Shown here in pieces: positions 38,513 to 47,074 of a stretch of 64,000 nt of DNA. This DNA comes from Sinorhizobium psoraleae (GTDB lineage Bacteria; Pseudomonadota; Alphaproteobacteria; Rhizobiales; Rhizobiaceae). The stretch spans positions 372,001-436,000 of the forward strand of contig NZ_JABEKV010000003.1 in NCBI RefSeq assembly GCF_013283645.1, read 5' to 3'. The notes under the pieces were generated by a model. That model did not search any database and was not told the DNA's origin. It was given only the letters and a program-made list of their open reading frames with translations. A program made the position numbers and the translations under genes. Every line of letters begins with the position of its first letter. Positions within the stretch are counted from its first letter, which is position 1.

Positions 38513-38609
38513 GATCATTTCATTGTTTCATTGAACCAATGCCATGATCTAACTCTTCGAACCAACCCAATTCCAGACGGAAACCGTTACACACTTTTCC
38601 TGGAATTGC
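38513..38609. repeat. RIME-type mosaic repeat
   Basis: Two palindromes in series: GATCAT...ATGATC (38513-38549) and CCAATTCCAG...TGGAATTGC (38567-38609), the latter containing ACACTTTTCC. A related copy lies at 61926-62036. It abuts the stop codon of the ABC ATPase gene and probably ends that transcript. Confidence 0.8.
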
Positions 38610-38610
38610 T

Positions 38611-39363
38611 CTATAGGGAATCGTCGACGATAACGACGGGGCGGCCCAGAGAACATGCCTCGACGCGGGCTTCGACGCGATAGACGGATTTCAGCATCTC
38701 GGCGGTGATCACCTCGGATGTCGGGCCGCTGGCGATCACCGATCCATTGCTGATGACGATCGTATCGTCGCAATAGCGCAGCGCGTGGTTCAAGTCGTGC
38801 AAGGCGATCAGCACTGCCATCCCGGATTGCGCCGACAACCGCTTCATGAAGCCGAGCACCTCGATCTGGCGGAAGAGGTCGAGCGCCGACGTCGGCTCGT
38901 CCATCAACAGGACTTCCGGCTTGCGCACCAGCGCCTGCGCGATCGAGACGAGCTGGCGCTGACCGCCGGAAAGCTCGCCGAGACCGCGGAACGCCAGGTC
39001 ATCGATCCGGAGCGCCGAAAGCACCCGGTCGATTTCCGCAAGCTCTTCATCCTTGACCTTCCAGCCGGAGCCCTGCTTGGCCGAAAGCAGCACCGACTCA
39101 TAGACGGTCAGCACCGCATTCGCTCCGGTATCCTGCGGCATGTAACAGATCGCTTCCGGTCCCTTGGCGGTGTCGGAGAGCTGGACGAGGCCAGGGCCGG
39201 CCGCAAGCCCGGCGATGCGCTTGAAGAGCGTCGACTTTCCGGCGGCATTCGGACCGATGACGGCGGTCAGACCGCCACCCCGCAACATGCCCGTACTGAC
39301 GTCGGACAGCACCACGCGCCGGCCGTATGTCGCGCCAACCTTTTCCAGCGTCAGGGCTACCAT
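38611..39363 (-). CDS. Iron-chelate ABC transporter ATPase (FecE/FhuC class)
   Basis: A 250-residue ATPase with Walker A GPNAAGKST, signature ELSGGQRQ, Walker B VLLMDEPTSALD and the H-loop IALHDLNHA. Start MVALTLEKVG overlaps the permease stop by seven bases. It powers import by the adjacent FecCD permease and two binding proteins. The promoter motifs at 42799-42840 point to iron chelates as the substrate. Confidence 0.9.
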   Translation of the reverse strand: MVALTLEKVGATYGRRVVLSDVSTGMLRGGGLTAVIGPNAAGKSTLFKRIAGLAAGPGLVQLSDTAKGPEAICYMPQDTGANAVLTVYESVLLSAKQGSGWKVKDEELAEIDRVLSALRIDDLAFRGLGELSGGQRQLVSIAQALVRKPEVLLMDEPTSALDLFRQIEVLGFMKRLSAQSGMAVLIALHDLNHALRYCDDTIVISNGSVIASGPTSEVITAEMLKSVYRVEARVEACSLGRPVVIVDDSL

Positions 39364-40424
39364 GACCGTCTCCTGTTGGTGAAAATCAGCGCGAAGAAGA
39401 AGGGGACGCCGACCAGCGCCGTGATGATGCCGATCGGCAGCACCGCGCCGGGAATGAGCATCTTGCTGACGACGGACGTCACCGAGAGCAGAAGCGCGCC
39501 GCAAAGAACGGAAGCGGGCAGGAAGAAGCGCTGATCCTCGCCGACGAGCATCCGGGCGATATGCGGCCCCACGAGGCCAACGAAGCCGATGGTGCCGACG
39601 AACGAGACCGGGATAGCCGCAAGCAAACTGACCGTCAGCATCGTCTCCAGCCGCAGGCGGCGCACATTGATGCCGAAGCTTGCCGCCTTGTCGTCGCCGA
39701 GCCTCAGCGCCGTGAGCGCCCAGGCATGGCGCGCAAAGAGCGGGACCGCGACGACGAGTACGGCGCCGGTGATCCAGACCTTCGGCCAGGTCGCCTTGGT
39801 GAGGCTCCCCATGGTCCAGAACACGACGGCGGCGAGCGCCTGTTCTGAGGCAAGATATTCAAGCAGCGACAGGGCCGCATTGAAGGTGAAGACGAGGGCG
39901 ATGCCGATGAGCACGATCGTCTCGACGGTCACGCCGCGCATGGTCGAGGCGAAATGGATGAAGAGCGCCGCCACCATCGCCATCAGGAAGGCGTTGATCG
40001 GCACCATGTAGTGAACCGCGACGGGAAAGATCGCCACGCCTGCAACGAGGCCAAGTGCCGCGCCGAAACCGGCGGCGGCGGAAATGCCGAGCGTGAAGGG
40101 GCTTGCCAGCGGATTGGCGAGGATCGTCTGCATCTGCGCGCCTGCGACCGAAAGCGACGCACCGACGGTGACAGCCATCAGCGCGATCGGCATACGGATG
40201 TCCCAGATGACCACGCGAAGCTGGTCGCCGACGGTCTCCGGCTGGAACAGGGCCGCCAGTACATCGGAGAGCGGATAATTTGCAGGCCCCAGCGCCATGT
40301 CGACCGCCACCGACACGAAGAGCGCCGTGACGAGACCGGAGATCAGCAGCAACCGGCGCAGCACGAGGGCGCGGTAACGCCCGCGCCCCTCAATACCGGC
40401 GAATTCTCCCACCGCCGCAACCAT
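39357..40424 (-). CDS. Iron-chelate ABC transporter permease (FecCD family)
   Basis: A 355-residue polytopic permease with about ten helices and the FecCD/BtuC motifs (IWDIRMPIALMAVTVGASLSV and VGTIGFVGLVGPHIARMLVG). A single permease gene suggests a homodimeric channel as in BtuC/HmuU. Its ATG overlaps the upstream stop by one base (TAATG). Confidence 0.92.
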   Translation of the reverse strand: MVAAVGEFAGIEGRGRYRALVLRRLLLISGLVTALFVSVAVDMALGPANYPLSDVLAALFQPETVGDQLRVVIWDIRMPIALMAVTVGASLSVAGAQMQTILANPLASPFTLGISAAAGFGAALGLVAGVAIFPVAVHYMVPINAFLMAMVAALFIHFASTMRGVTVETIVLIGIALVFTFNAALSLLEYLASEQALAAVVFWTMGSLTKATWPKVWITGAVLVVAVPLFARHAWALTALRLGDDKAASFGINVRRLRLETMLTVSLLAAIPVSFVGTIGFVGLVGPHIARMLVGEDQRFFLPASVLCGALLLSVTSVVSKMLIPGAVLPIGIITALVGVPFFFALIFTNRRRSW

Positions 40425-41563
40425 TATTCACCCCCTTGCGGAAGCGAGACGAAATAACCCGGCCGATAGGCGACGGGCAGGAATTTCTCGTGGAATTCGC
40501 GGAACGTCCGGTCCGGATCGATGTCGGCAAAAAGCTCCGGGTGGAACCACTTGGCAAATTGCTGGATCGGCACGAACTCGTAGGGTGCACCGTAGAACTG
40601 GTGCCAGACGGCATGCACCCTGCCCTCTTTCACCGCCTTGAGCGTGGTGAAGCCCGGGCGCTGCATCAGGGCCGCCAGCCTTTCCCGGGCCGCCGCCGGA
40701 TCGGCACCGCGGCCGACATTCACGAACTGATTGAGGTCGGACTCGGCCGCCCAGTTGCTGCCGGTCACGATCACATGGTCCGGATCGGCGACGACGAGTT
40801 GTTCAGGGTTGAGATCAACGAAGGTTGTTGTGGCCACATCCGAGCCGATATTATGGCCGCCCGCCTTTTCCACCATTTCGCCGAAATTGGCAGGCCCAAA
40901 CGTCCTGCAGCAGGCGGTTTCACCGGTGATGCCGGGCGAGCGTTCGATGAAGACCTTGGGACGCGCGATCGCGCCGGCCGCCGCCAGGCGATCGGTCACC
41001 AGCGCGATCTGGGCCTGACGCCAGGCGATGAACTCCTTGGCCCGCGCCTCTGCGCCAAAAAGCGCGCCGAGGATTTCGACGGATTTTACGCTGTTCTTCG
41101 CCGGATCGACGCGGAAGTCGAGAAAGACGACGGCGATACCGGCGGCGGCAGCCTTTTCGATGAAGCCGGATTCCTCGACTGCCTGCTGCGCCTCGAGGTT
41201 CAGCGTCAGTACATCCGGCTTCAGGGCGATCGCCGCTTCAAGGCTGAAATCGCCGCTCGGGATGTAGCCGAACAGCGGCAGGTCCGCGATCGCCGGAAAA
41301 CGCTCGCGATAGGCCGTGTAGGAATCCGGGTCCTTCTTGATCAGGTCATCGCGCCAGCCGACGATCGTGTCGAAGACGTGCTCGCCCTTCAGTGCCGCCG
41401 CCACATGAATCTGCCGCGCCTCGCCAAGCAGCACCCGCTTGGCCGGGAGATCGAGCTCGACCCGGCGACCGGTGACATCGGTGATTTCCGCGGCCATGGC
41501 CGGTACAGCGATGAACACCGCCACGGCGACCAGCGCCGGGAAAAGTCTCTTGAACAGCGACAT
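40424..41563 (-). CDS. Periplasmic iron-chelate binding protein (second of tandem pair)
   Basis: A 379-residue class-III (FepB/BtuF-like) binding protein with signal peptide MSLFKRLFPALVAVAVFIAV...MAA. It begins ITDVTGRRVELDLPAKRVLLGE and includes a GETACCRTFG Cys pair. It is clearly paralogous to the protein at 41622-42755 along the whole length, including the HAVWHQFYGAPYEFVPIQQ block. The ATG behind AGAGG is chosen. It is longer than FepB-type proteins, suggesting a distinct ligand class. Confidence 0.9.
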   Translation of the reverse strand: MSLFKRLFPALVAVAVFIAVPAMAAEITDVTGRRVELDLPAKRVLLGEARQIHVAAALKGEHVFDTIVGWRDDLIKKDPDSYTAYRERFPAIADLPLFGYIPSGDFSLEAAIALKPDVLTLNLEAQQAVEESGFIEKAAAAGIAVVFLDFRVDPAKNSVKSVEILGALFGAEARAKEFIAWRQAQIALVTDRLAAAGAIARPKVFIERSPGITGETACCRTFGPANFGEMVEKAGGHNIGSDVATTTFVDLNPEQLVVADPDHVIVTGSNWAAESDLNQFVNVGRGADPAAARERLAALMQRPGFTTLKAVKEGRVHAVWHQFYGAPYEFVPIQQFAKWFHPELFADIDPDRTFREFHEKFLPVAYRPGYFVSLPQGGE

Positions 41564-41621
41564 ATGCAAACCTCTTGATGGGAGCGCCGGGGAGCCTCCC
41601 TTCCCTCCGGCGCCCGACCCG

Positions 41622-42755
41622 TTATTGACCGACATTCAGCGAGACGAAGTAGCCGCCCTTGTAGGGAAGCGGCAGGAAGCGCTCGTGCAGTTCCTTGAAC
41701 GTCGCCTCGGGATCGAGATCCTTGAAGAGGTCCGGATGCAGCCATTTGGCGATCTGCTGGACGGCGACGAACTGATAGGGATTATTGTAGAACTGGTGCC
41801 AGATGGCGTGCACGTTGCCGTCCTTGACCGCCTTGACGCCAGTAAAGGCGGCACGCTTGGTCAGGTTGTCGAGCTTCCGGCGCGCTTCCGTCTCGTCGGC
41901 GCCATAGCCGACGCCGACCCAGTCCCCGCCGGGCACGTAACCCTGCCAGTTGCCACCGGTGATGATGATCTGATCCGGGTTCGCGGCGATGATCTGCTCC
42001 GGATTGACCGTACCGAACGTGCCCGGAATGATGTCCTTCGCCATGTTCACGCCGCCGGCGAGTTCGACCATCTTGCCGAAATTCTCATTGCCGAAGGACA
42101 TACAGCAATCGTCGGAATAGCCGCCGGCGCGTTCGACGAAGACGAGCGGCTTTTTCGCGTCGGCCTTGGCGAGCACGTCGGTCACCTTGGCGATATTGTC
42201 GGCGCGGAACTTGATGAACTCCTCGGCCTTTTCCTCCTTGCCGATGAGCTTGCCCATGATGCGCATGCTCGGTTCGGTGTTCTCCATCGGCTTCTCACGG
42301 AAATCGACATAGACGAGCGGAATGCCGACCTTGCCGAGCTTTTCGATGTAGCCGGCTTCCTCCGTCGCCGTCTTGGCGTCGACATTCATCAGGATGACAT
42401 CCGGCTTCAGCGCCACGGCCTGCTCAATGTCGAAGGTTCCGTCCTTCATGCCGCCGAAAGCCGGCAGCTTGGCAATGTCGGGATATTTGGCGAGATAGGC
42501 GGCATAGCTTTCGGGGTCGGCCTTGGCCAGGTCGTCGCGCCAGCCGACGACGCGTTTGAAAGGCTCTTCCCTGTCGAGCGCGGCGAGGAAATAGATCTGG
42601 CGCCCTTCGCCGAGAATCACGTGCTCGACTGGCACCTCGACCTCGACGTCACGGCCCGTGACGTCTTTGACGGTGACCGTTTCAGCCCAGGCCGGGGCCG
42701 AAAAAAGGACGCAAAAACCCATGGCGGCGCTGGCCACCGTGTTGAAAAGCCTCAT
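41622..42755 (-). CDS. Periplasmic iron-chelate binding protein (first of tandem pair)
   Basis: A 377-residue class-III binding protein with signal peptide (MRLFNTVASAAM...PAWA). Mature part ETVTVKDVTGRDVEVEVPVE; Cys pair in YSDDCCMSFG; HAIWHQFYNNPYQFVAVQQ block shared with its neighbour. It is the first gene of the operon and starts 69 bases from an Irr-like box. The two proteins may present related chelates to the same permease. Confidence 0.9.
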   Translation of the reverse strand: MRLFNTVASAAMGFCVLFSAPAWAETVTVKDVTGRDVEVEVPVEHVILGEGRQIYFLAALDREEPFKRVVGWRDDLAKADPESYAAYLAKYPDIAKLPAFGGMKDGTFDIEQAVALKPDVILMNVDAKTATEEAGYIEKLGKVGIPLVYVDFREKPMENTEPSMRIMGKLIGKEEKAEEFIKFRADNIAKVTDVLAKADAKKPLVFVERAGGYSDDCCMSFGNENFGKMVELAGGVNMAKDIIPGTFGTVNPEQIIAANPDQIIITGGNWQGYVPGGDWVGVGYGADETEARRKLDNLTKRAAFTGVKAVKDGNVHAIWHQFYNNPYQFVAVQQIAKWLHPDLFKDLDPEATFKELHERFLPLPYKGGYFVSLNVGQ

Positions 42756-42798
42756 TGTTCTTCGCTCCGCTAAAAAATTGGGGCGATCTAATATTTCA

Positions 42799-42813
42799 TG
42801 ACTTTATCAGTCA
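42799..42813. promoter_or_regulatory. Candidate RirA iron-responsive operator (IRO box)
   Basis: TGACTTTATCAGTCA fits TGA-N9-TCA, the motif described for RirA-controlled rhizobial iron genes. It lies 44 bases upstream of the first binding-protein ATG in the divergent promoter. Confidence 0.6.
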
Positions 42814-42823
42814 ACATATATCT

Positions 42824-42840
42824 TTTAGAACGCTTCCAAA
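42824..42840. promoter_or_regulatory. Candidate Irr iron control element (ICE box)
   Basis: TTTAGAACGCTTCCAAA matches TTTAGAA-N3-TTCTAAA at 13 of 14 defined positions. It is 11 bases from the IRO-like motif and 21 bases before the methyltransferase ATG. Confidence 0.6.
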
Positions 42841-42860
42841 GCGGGTGGGACGAGAGCGAT

Positions 42861-43670
42861 ATGAGCGACGTGGCAGAGCAGCGGAACTATAATCTTCGCG
42901 ACGAAATCAAGGCCTATTGGTCGGAGCGCGCGGCAACCTTCGATCTTTCCCCCGGGCACGAGATTTTCTCCGAGGAGGAGCGCGCAGCATGGCACCGACT
43001 GATCCGGCGCCATCTCGGCGAGGGCGCCGGTCGCACAGCCCTGGATCTTGCGAGCGGCACGGGTGTCGTCTCGCAGCTGCTCGACGATCTCGGCTTCCGG
43101 GTAACGGGCCTCGACTGGGCCGAACCGATGCTCGAGCGGGCGCGCAACAAGGCGCGCGAGCGCCGGCGCAAGATTTCGTTCCGCTTGGGCGACGCCGAAA
43201 ATACGATGGAGCCGGACGATCACTACGACGCGGTCGTTAACCGGCATCTCGTCTGGACGCTGGTCGATCCGGCCGCCGCCTTTGCGGAATGGCTGCGGGT
43301 GCTGAAACCGGGCGGCATGCTGCTGATCGTCGACGGCGACTTCGTCAACACGAATGCGCTGGAGCGGCTCTTCTCCAAGCTCGGCGCCTGGGGCCAGCGC
43401 GCCGGGCTTCTCAAGGCCGACACGCCGTCCGGATCGCGCGAAATGATGGAGACCCACAGGAGCATTCTCTCCCGCGTCCACTTTTCACGCGGCGCGCGCG
43501 CCGAGGACGTGGCCGACCTTCTGCGCAAGACCGGATTCGTCGACATCCAGATCGATACCGATCTCAACGAAATTCATCGGACGCAGGCGAAGAACTGGAA
43601 CGTCTTCAAGGCGCTCGCGCGCAAAAGCCAGCACCGCTACGCGATCCGGGCAAGCAAGCCGTCGAACTGA
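42861..43670 (+). CDS. Class I SAM-dependent methyltransferase
   Basis: A 269-residue enzyme with the SAM-binding motif I LDLASGTGVVSQLL (about residues 60-73), acidic motif VTGLDWAEPML and the LRVLKPGGMLLIVDG post-II block. The ATG giving MSDVAEQ is preferred; an upstream in-frame ATG at 42798 would place the leader over the operator motifs. It is divergent from and shares an iron-type promoter with the ABC importer, so it may modify an imported or secreted chelator. Substrate unknown. Confidence 0.85.
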   Translation: MSDVAEQRNYNLRDEIKAYWSERAATFDLSPGHEIFSEEERAAWHRLIRRHLGEGAGRTALDLASGTGVVSQLLDDLGFRVTGLDWAEPMLERARNKARERRRKISFRLGDAENTMEPDDHYDAVVNRHLVWTLVDPAAAFAEWLRVLKPGGMLLIVDGDFVNTNALERLFSKLGAWGQRAGLLKADTPSGSREMMETHRSILSRVHFSRGARAEDVADLLRKTGFVDIQIDTDLNEIHRTQAKNWNVFKALARKSQHRYAIRASKPSN

Positions 43671-43743
43671 GACAGGGCCGGCGATCGCCAGCGTGCCTGA
43701 TCGAGAAACGGCCCGGCTGCGATCCGGCGCGAGGACGAGACGG

Positions 43744-44445
43744 CTACCGCTCTTCAGCCTGCTCGGCCAGGCGCTTGAGGCCGGGGATGTCGCACAGGAC
43801 GAGCTTCTGCCTGCCGCCCTGAACAAGGCCCCGCCCCTCCCAGGCGCTGAGGATCCGCGAGACGGTGTGCAGCGTCGTGCCGGTCATTTCGGCGATGTCC
43901 TGACGGGAGATCGGGAAGTCGATGCGGACACCGCTCTCTTCCCGGCGACCGGCCTTTTCGGCAAGCCGCAGCACCGCATGCGCGACGCGTCTTTCGACTT
44001 CCTCGGTCGACATTTCGCGGATTCGCGTATGCGCCTCGTCAAGCCGCTGGCCGATCGTGTGCATGGCGTTGACGGCGAGATGCGGGTTCATTTCGACGAA
44101 GACGTTCCAGAGCTCCGTCGGCCAGGCAAGCACCAGGCTCTCCGTTGCGGACGTTGCGGTACCCGGATAGTCATTGCGCTGAAGGGCGCGGGCAAAGCCG
44201 AAGAGGTCGCCCGGATTGACGACGCGAACGATGATCTGCTGCCCGTCGCGCGTGACCTGGGTCACCTTCAGGCGTCCATGCAGCAAGAGGTAGAAGAAAT
44301 CAGCCGTCGCTCCCTGCTCGAACACCGCCTCGTTTTGTGGGACGCGCCGGACGGTCGCATGCGCCAGCAACTGATCGAGTTCCTGGTCGCTCATCTTCTG
44401 AAACAATGGGAGCGATTTGACGAGTGTTCGGTCGAGCGCGGCCAC
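43744..44445 (-). CDS. nnrR: Crp/Fnr-family nitric-oxide-responsive regulator NnrR
   Basis: A 233-residue regulator with an N-terminal cyclic-nucleotide-like beta-roll (about 20-130) and a C-terminal helix-turn-helix (ISRQDIAEMTGTTLHTVSRILSAWE). It lacks the N-terminal cysteine cluster of FNR, as expected for NnrR. In rhizobia NnrR responds to NO and activates nir and nor genes at TTG-N8-CAA sites, seven of which occur downstream. The start is GTG behind AAGGA. Confidence 0.9.
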   Translation of the reverse strand: MAALDRTLVKSLPLFQKMSDQELDQLLAHATVRRVPQNEAVFEQGATADFFYLLLHGRLKVTQVTRDGQQIIVRVVNPGDLFGFARALQRNDYPGTATSATESLVLAWPTELWNVFVEMNPHLAVNAMHTIGQRLDEAHTRIREMSTEEVERRVAHAVLRLAEKAGRREESGVRIDFPISRQDIAEMTGTTLHTVSRILSAWEGRGLVQGGRQKLVLCDIPGLKRLAEQAEER

Positions 44446-44577
44446 GTCGTTCCTTGTCTTCTGCCGTTCCGATATGGCGGCTCCTATACCATACCGGACC
44501 AGGGCAAGAAAGGACCGTCCCCCGCCCTTTGCGGCCGCGCAGGCGCTGAACAGACGGCCCAGGCCGCACGTGCGCTG

Positions 44578-45492
44578 TCATACCGCACCCCCGCGCCGCC
44601 GTTCGAAGGCATAGAGCAAACGGGCATACCAGCGATCGTCGCGCACGAGGCGGAAGCCGAGATTGTCTGGCGGCACCCCGACGGCACAGCCGCCGCTCTT
44701 CGGCTCGCGTATGAAGAAGCTCATGGAAGCGCGGTGCTTGCCATCGACCACGTAGATACCGCAGGCCGGCTGTTCCTTCAGCACCTTGCCGCCATCGTCG
44801 ATCGTCACTCGGCGATGGCAGGTCCTGGTCCATTCCCAGACATTGCCGCCGAGATCGGCCACGCCATATTCGTTCTCGCCGAAGGTACCGCGAGGCCGTG
44901 GCTGCGGATCGGGTGACTTCTGGCGGCCTGCCTCGCGCTCGTAATCGGCGAGCCAGCGCAGCGCCGGATTATCGCTTTCGGCATCGATCCCCAGTGCATC
45001 GTCGGGGAATTTGCTGCCGGCTGCGAAGGCCCATTGCTCGTCGGTCGGAAGCCGCCAGACCTCTCCTGTCTGCGCGGTAAGCCATTTGGCGTAGTTCTCT
45101 GCGTCCCTGTAGTTGACGCCCGTGACCGGAACGTCCTCACCGCCGTCCCCGGCCTCCGGTGCCTCGCAGGCGCCATCCTCGACGCAGCGGTAATATTCAC
45201 CGCGGCTCACCTGGTACTTGGTGATCGCGAACGGCGCCCTGAGAGCCGCATCGACCAGAGGCGCATCGACGGCCAGACCCCGTTTCAGAAAGTGCCCTTC
45301 GGCGCGATAACGCATCTGTCTTGGCTCGATGACGACGGTCTCCGGCCCTTTGATCGCAAGGCCGGAGACCGGCCCCACCGGATCGAAGAGGCCGAGTTTC
45401 GCCGACAGTGTGACGCCGAGCGCGACGAGCAGAGCCGCCGGCACAGTCAGCGAGAGTATTGACGGCGAGTTTTCCCGGTTCTTCTTGCTCAT
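44578..45492 (-). CDS. nirV: NirV, formylglycine-generating-enzyme-like protein
   Basis: A 304-residue protein with an N-terminal membrane anchor (about 12-35) and a periplasmic FGE/SUMF domain: EYYRCVEDG, PVTGVNYRDAENYAKWL, WRLPTDEQWAFAAG, VWEWTRTCHR and the C-terminal GFRLVRDD. It sits immediately downstream of nirK, as in many nirK loci. Its precise function in nitrite reduction is unknown. An 85-base gap separates the genes. Confidence 0.92.
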   Translation of the reverse strand: MSKKNRENSPSILSLTVPAALLVALGVTLSAKLGLFDPVGPVSGLAIKGPETVVIEPRQMRYRAEGHFLKRGLAVDAPLVDAALRAPFAITKYQVSRGEYYRCVEDGACEAPEAGDGGEDVPVTGVNYRDAENYAKWLTAQTGEVWRLPTDEQWAFAAGSKFPDDALGIDAESDNPALRWLADYEREAGRQKSPDPQPRPRGTFGENEYGVADLGGNVWEWTRTCHRRVTIDDGGKVLKEQPACGIYVVDGKHRASMSFFIREPKSGGCAVGVPPDNLGFRLVRDDRWYARLLYAFERRRGGAV

Positions 45493-45577
45493 GGCTTCGT
45501 TTCCGGATGGGACATTTGTCGCGGCCGACGCGGGGCGGATTCATGGTGCCCCGCGCCGGCAATTCGTAAGTATCAAC

Positions 45578-46711
45578 TTACATCGATGCCGGCTTTGTCA
45601 CCGATGTCATCAGGTCGTCGTTCCACTCGCCGGTGACCTTGAAATGGCCGGCCGCGCCGAGCTCGAACGCTTCGATCAGGTTGTGGTTGACGTAGGCGTA
45701 GATGCCGGGTTGCCGGAATGTGTAGAAGGCAGCGCCCGCCGTGCCACCGGGGATGAGCCATGTCTCCTGATCCAGCTCCGGCGGATTGCGGAACTTGCCG
45801 GTCGCCCAGACATAGTCACCATGGCCGCCGATCAGGTGTGGCCGCGTGTCGCGGTTGGCCTGCGAATGGATGATCAGCACCCGCTCGCCGACTGCCGCCG
45901 TCAACGCCTTCTCGCCCGTGAGCGCGCCGACCGCGCCGTTGAAGACGACGTGGGTCGGGGTCAGCGTGCGCATGGCCTTGACCGTATCCTCGTAGGCTTC
46001 GCCGGGCGTCTCGTATTTCTTGTAATTGCCGGCTTCGTCACGCGGCACGTAGAAATCCTGCTCGCCGACATAATAGACGCGGTCATAGGTGAGCGGCTGG
46101 CCCTTTTCGTCCTTCAGGCCGTCGCGCGGCAGCACCATGATTGCGCCGTTCATGCCCGACGTGACGTGCCAGGGCACCATCCCCTCAGGCGCGCAATGAT
46201 AGACGAACACGCCCGGCTTGGTCGCCTTGAAGCGAAGCGTCGTCTCCTCACCGGGATTGACCTGCGTCAGGCCGCCGCCGCCGAGCGCACCGGTCGCGGC
46301 GTGAAAGTCGATGTTGTGCAGGAGCGTGTTGGTGTCCGGGTTGATCAGCCTGAGTTCCACATAATCGCCCTCGTGCACAACCATCAGCGGTCCCGGCGCC
46401 GAGCCGTTGAAGGTCATGGCGTGGATTTCGGTTCCGTCGCCGTCGATCACCAGCTTCTTTTCCTGAATGGTCATCGTGAATTCGACGATGCGGGGGCCGG
46501 TCTTGGCCACCTGGTCATGGGCATGGACGAACGGCGGCGCAACGAGGTCCACCTTCACGCGCGGCAAGGTCGAGATGTCGACCGGCGGCGTGGCCGCCGC
46601 GGCCGCGGGCGCCGCCTGCGCCGTCGCCGTCTGCAACAGTGGCGTCAAGGCGCCTGCGAAAGCCGCGCCGGCGAGAACCGTCCTGCGAGTCATCTGAAGC
46701 TGTTCACTCAT
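45578..46711 (-). CDS. nirK: Copper-containing nitrite reductase
   Basis: A 377-residue two-cupredoxin enzyme exported folded by Tat ([12 protein letters not shown]). Type-1 copper ligands are His132, Cys173, His182 and Met187 ([17 protein letters not shown]); type-2 ligands include His137 and His172; catalytic Asp135 lies in HNIDFH and the active-site His is in IIHSQANRD. It reduces nitrite to NO in the periplasm. The second of two tandem ATGs has the better spacing from AAGGAG. A TTG-N8-CAA box lies 169 bases upstream. Confidence 0.97.
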   Translation of the reverse strand: MSEQLQMTRRTVLAGAAFAGALTPLLQTATAQAAPAAAAATPPVDISTLPRVKVDLVAPPFVHAHDQVAKTGPRIVEFTMTIQEKKLVIDGDGTEIHAMTFNGSAPGPLMVVHEGDYVELRLINPDTNTLLHNIDFHAATGALGGGGLTQVNPGEETTLRFKATKPGVFVYHCAPEGMVPWHVTSGMNGAIMVLPRDGLKDEKGQPLTYDRVYYVGEQDFYVPRDEAGNYKKYETPGEAYEDTVKAMRTLTPTHVVFNGAVGALTGEKALTAAVGERVLIIHSQANRDTRPHLIGGHGDYVWATGKFRNPPELDQETWLIPGGTAGAAFYTFRQPGIYAYVNHNLIEAFELGAAGHFKVTGEWNDDLMTSVTKPASM

Positions 46712-46879
46712 CATCGCTCTCCTTGGGCGCGATCGCGACGCCGGGATTGGCTGTCGAAAGATCACGCCGATATTCAACGTGTTACGGTTGCCGTTGCCCT
46801 CTCGGCCGGCTCACCGTTGCTTTGACCGCTGCTTCTTCAGCGTTCGTATTTCAAGTAAAGCCAGGTCCCATTGGCATCT

Positions 46880-46893
46880 TTGTCTTGGAACAA
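46880..46893 (-). promoter_or_regulatory. NnrR/FNR-type box, nirK side
   Basis: TTGTCTTGGAACAA, a TTG-N8-CAA dyad in the nirK-nnrS intergenic region and the one nearest nirK. Confidence 0.65.
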
Positions 46894-46960
46894 ACGTTTC
46901 CTTCCGCTTTGCCGATTTTGGAAAATTCACGTGCGCACTTTGTCGCACCCTCGCCAATAC

Positions 46961-46974
46961 TTGCGTTTTAGCAA
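46961..46974 (+). promoter_or_regulatory. NnrR/FNR-type box 1, nnrS side
   Basis: TTGCGTTTTAGCAA, TTG-N8-CAA with one mismatch from a perfect palindrome. Confidence 0.65.
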
Positions 46975-46988
46975 AGCTCGCCAATTAC

Positions 46989-47002
46989 TTGCGTTTTCGC
47001 AA
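46989..47002 (+). promoter_or_regulatory. NnrR/FNR-type box 2, nnrS side
   Basis: TTGCGTTTTCGCAA, a perfect palindrome with the TTGCG-N4-CGCAA form, 28 bases (centre to centre) from box 1 and about 73 bases from the nnrS start. Confidence 0.75.
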
Positions 47003-47074
47003 AGAATGGACCTCCCCTCATGGTACTCGGTGCCATCTCGATATCGGTCGGGATCCCGCAGACAGGATCGGACA

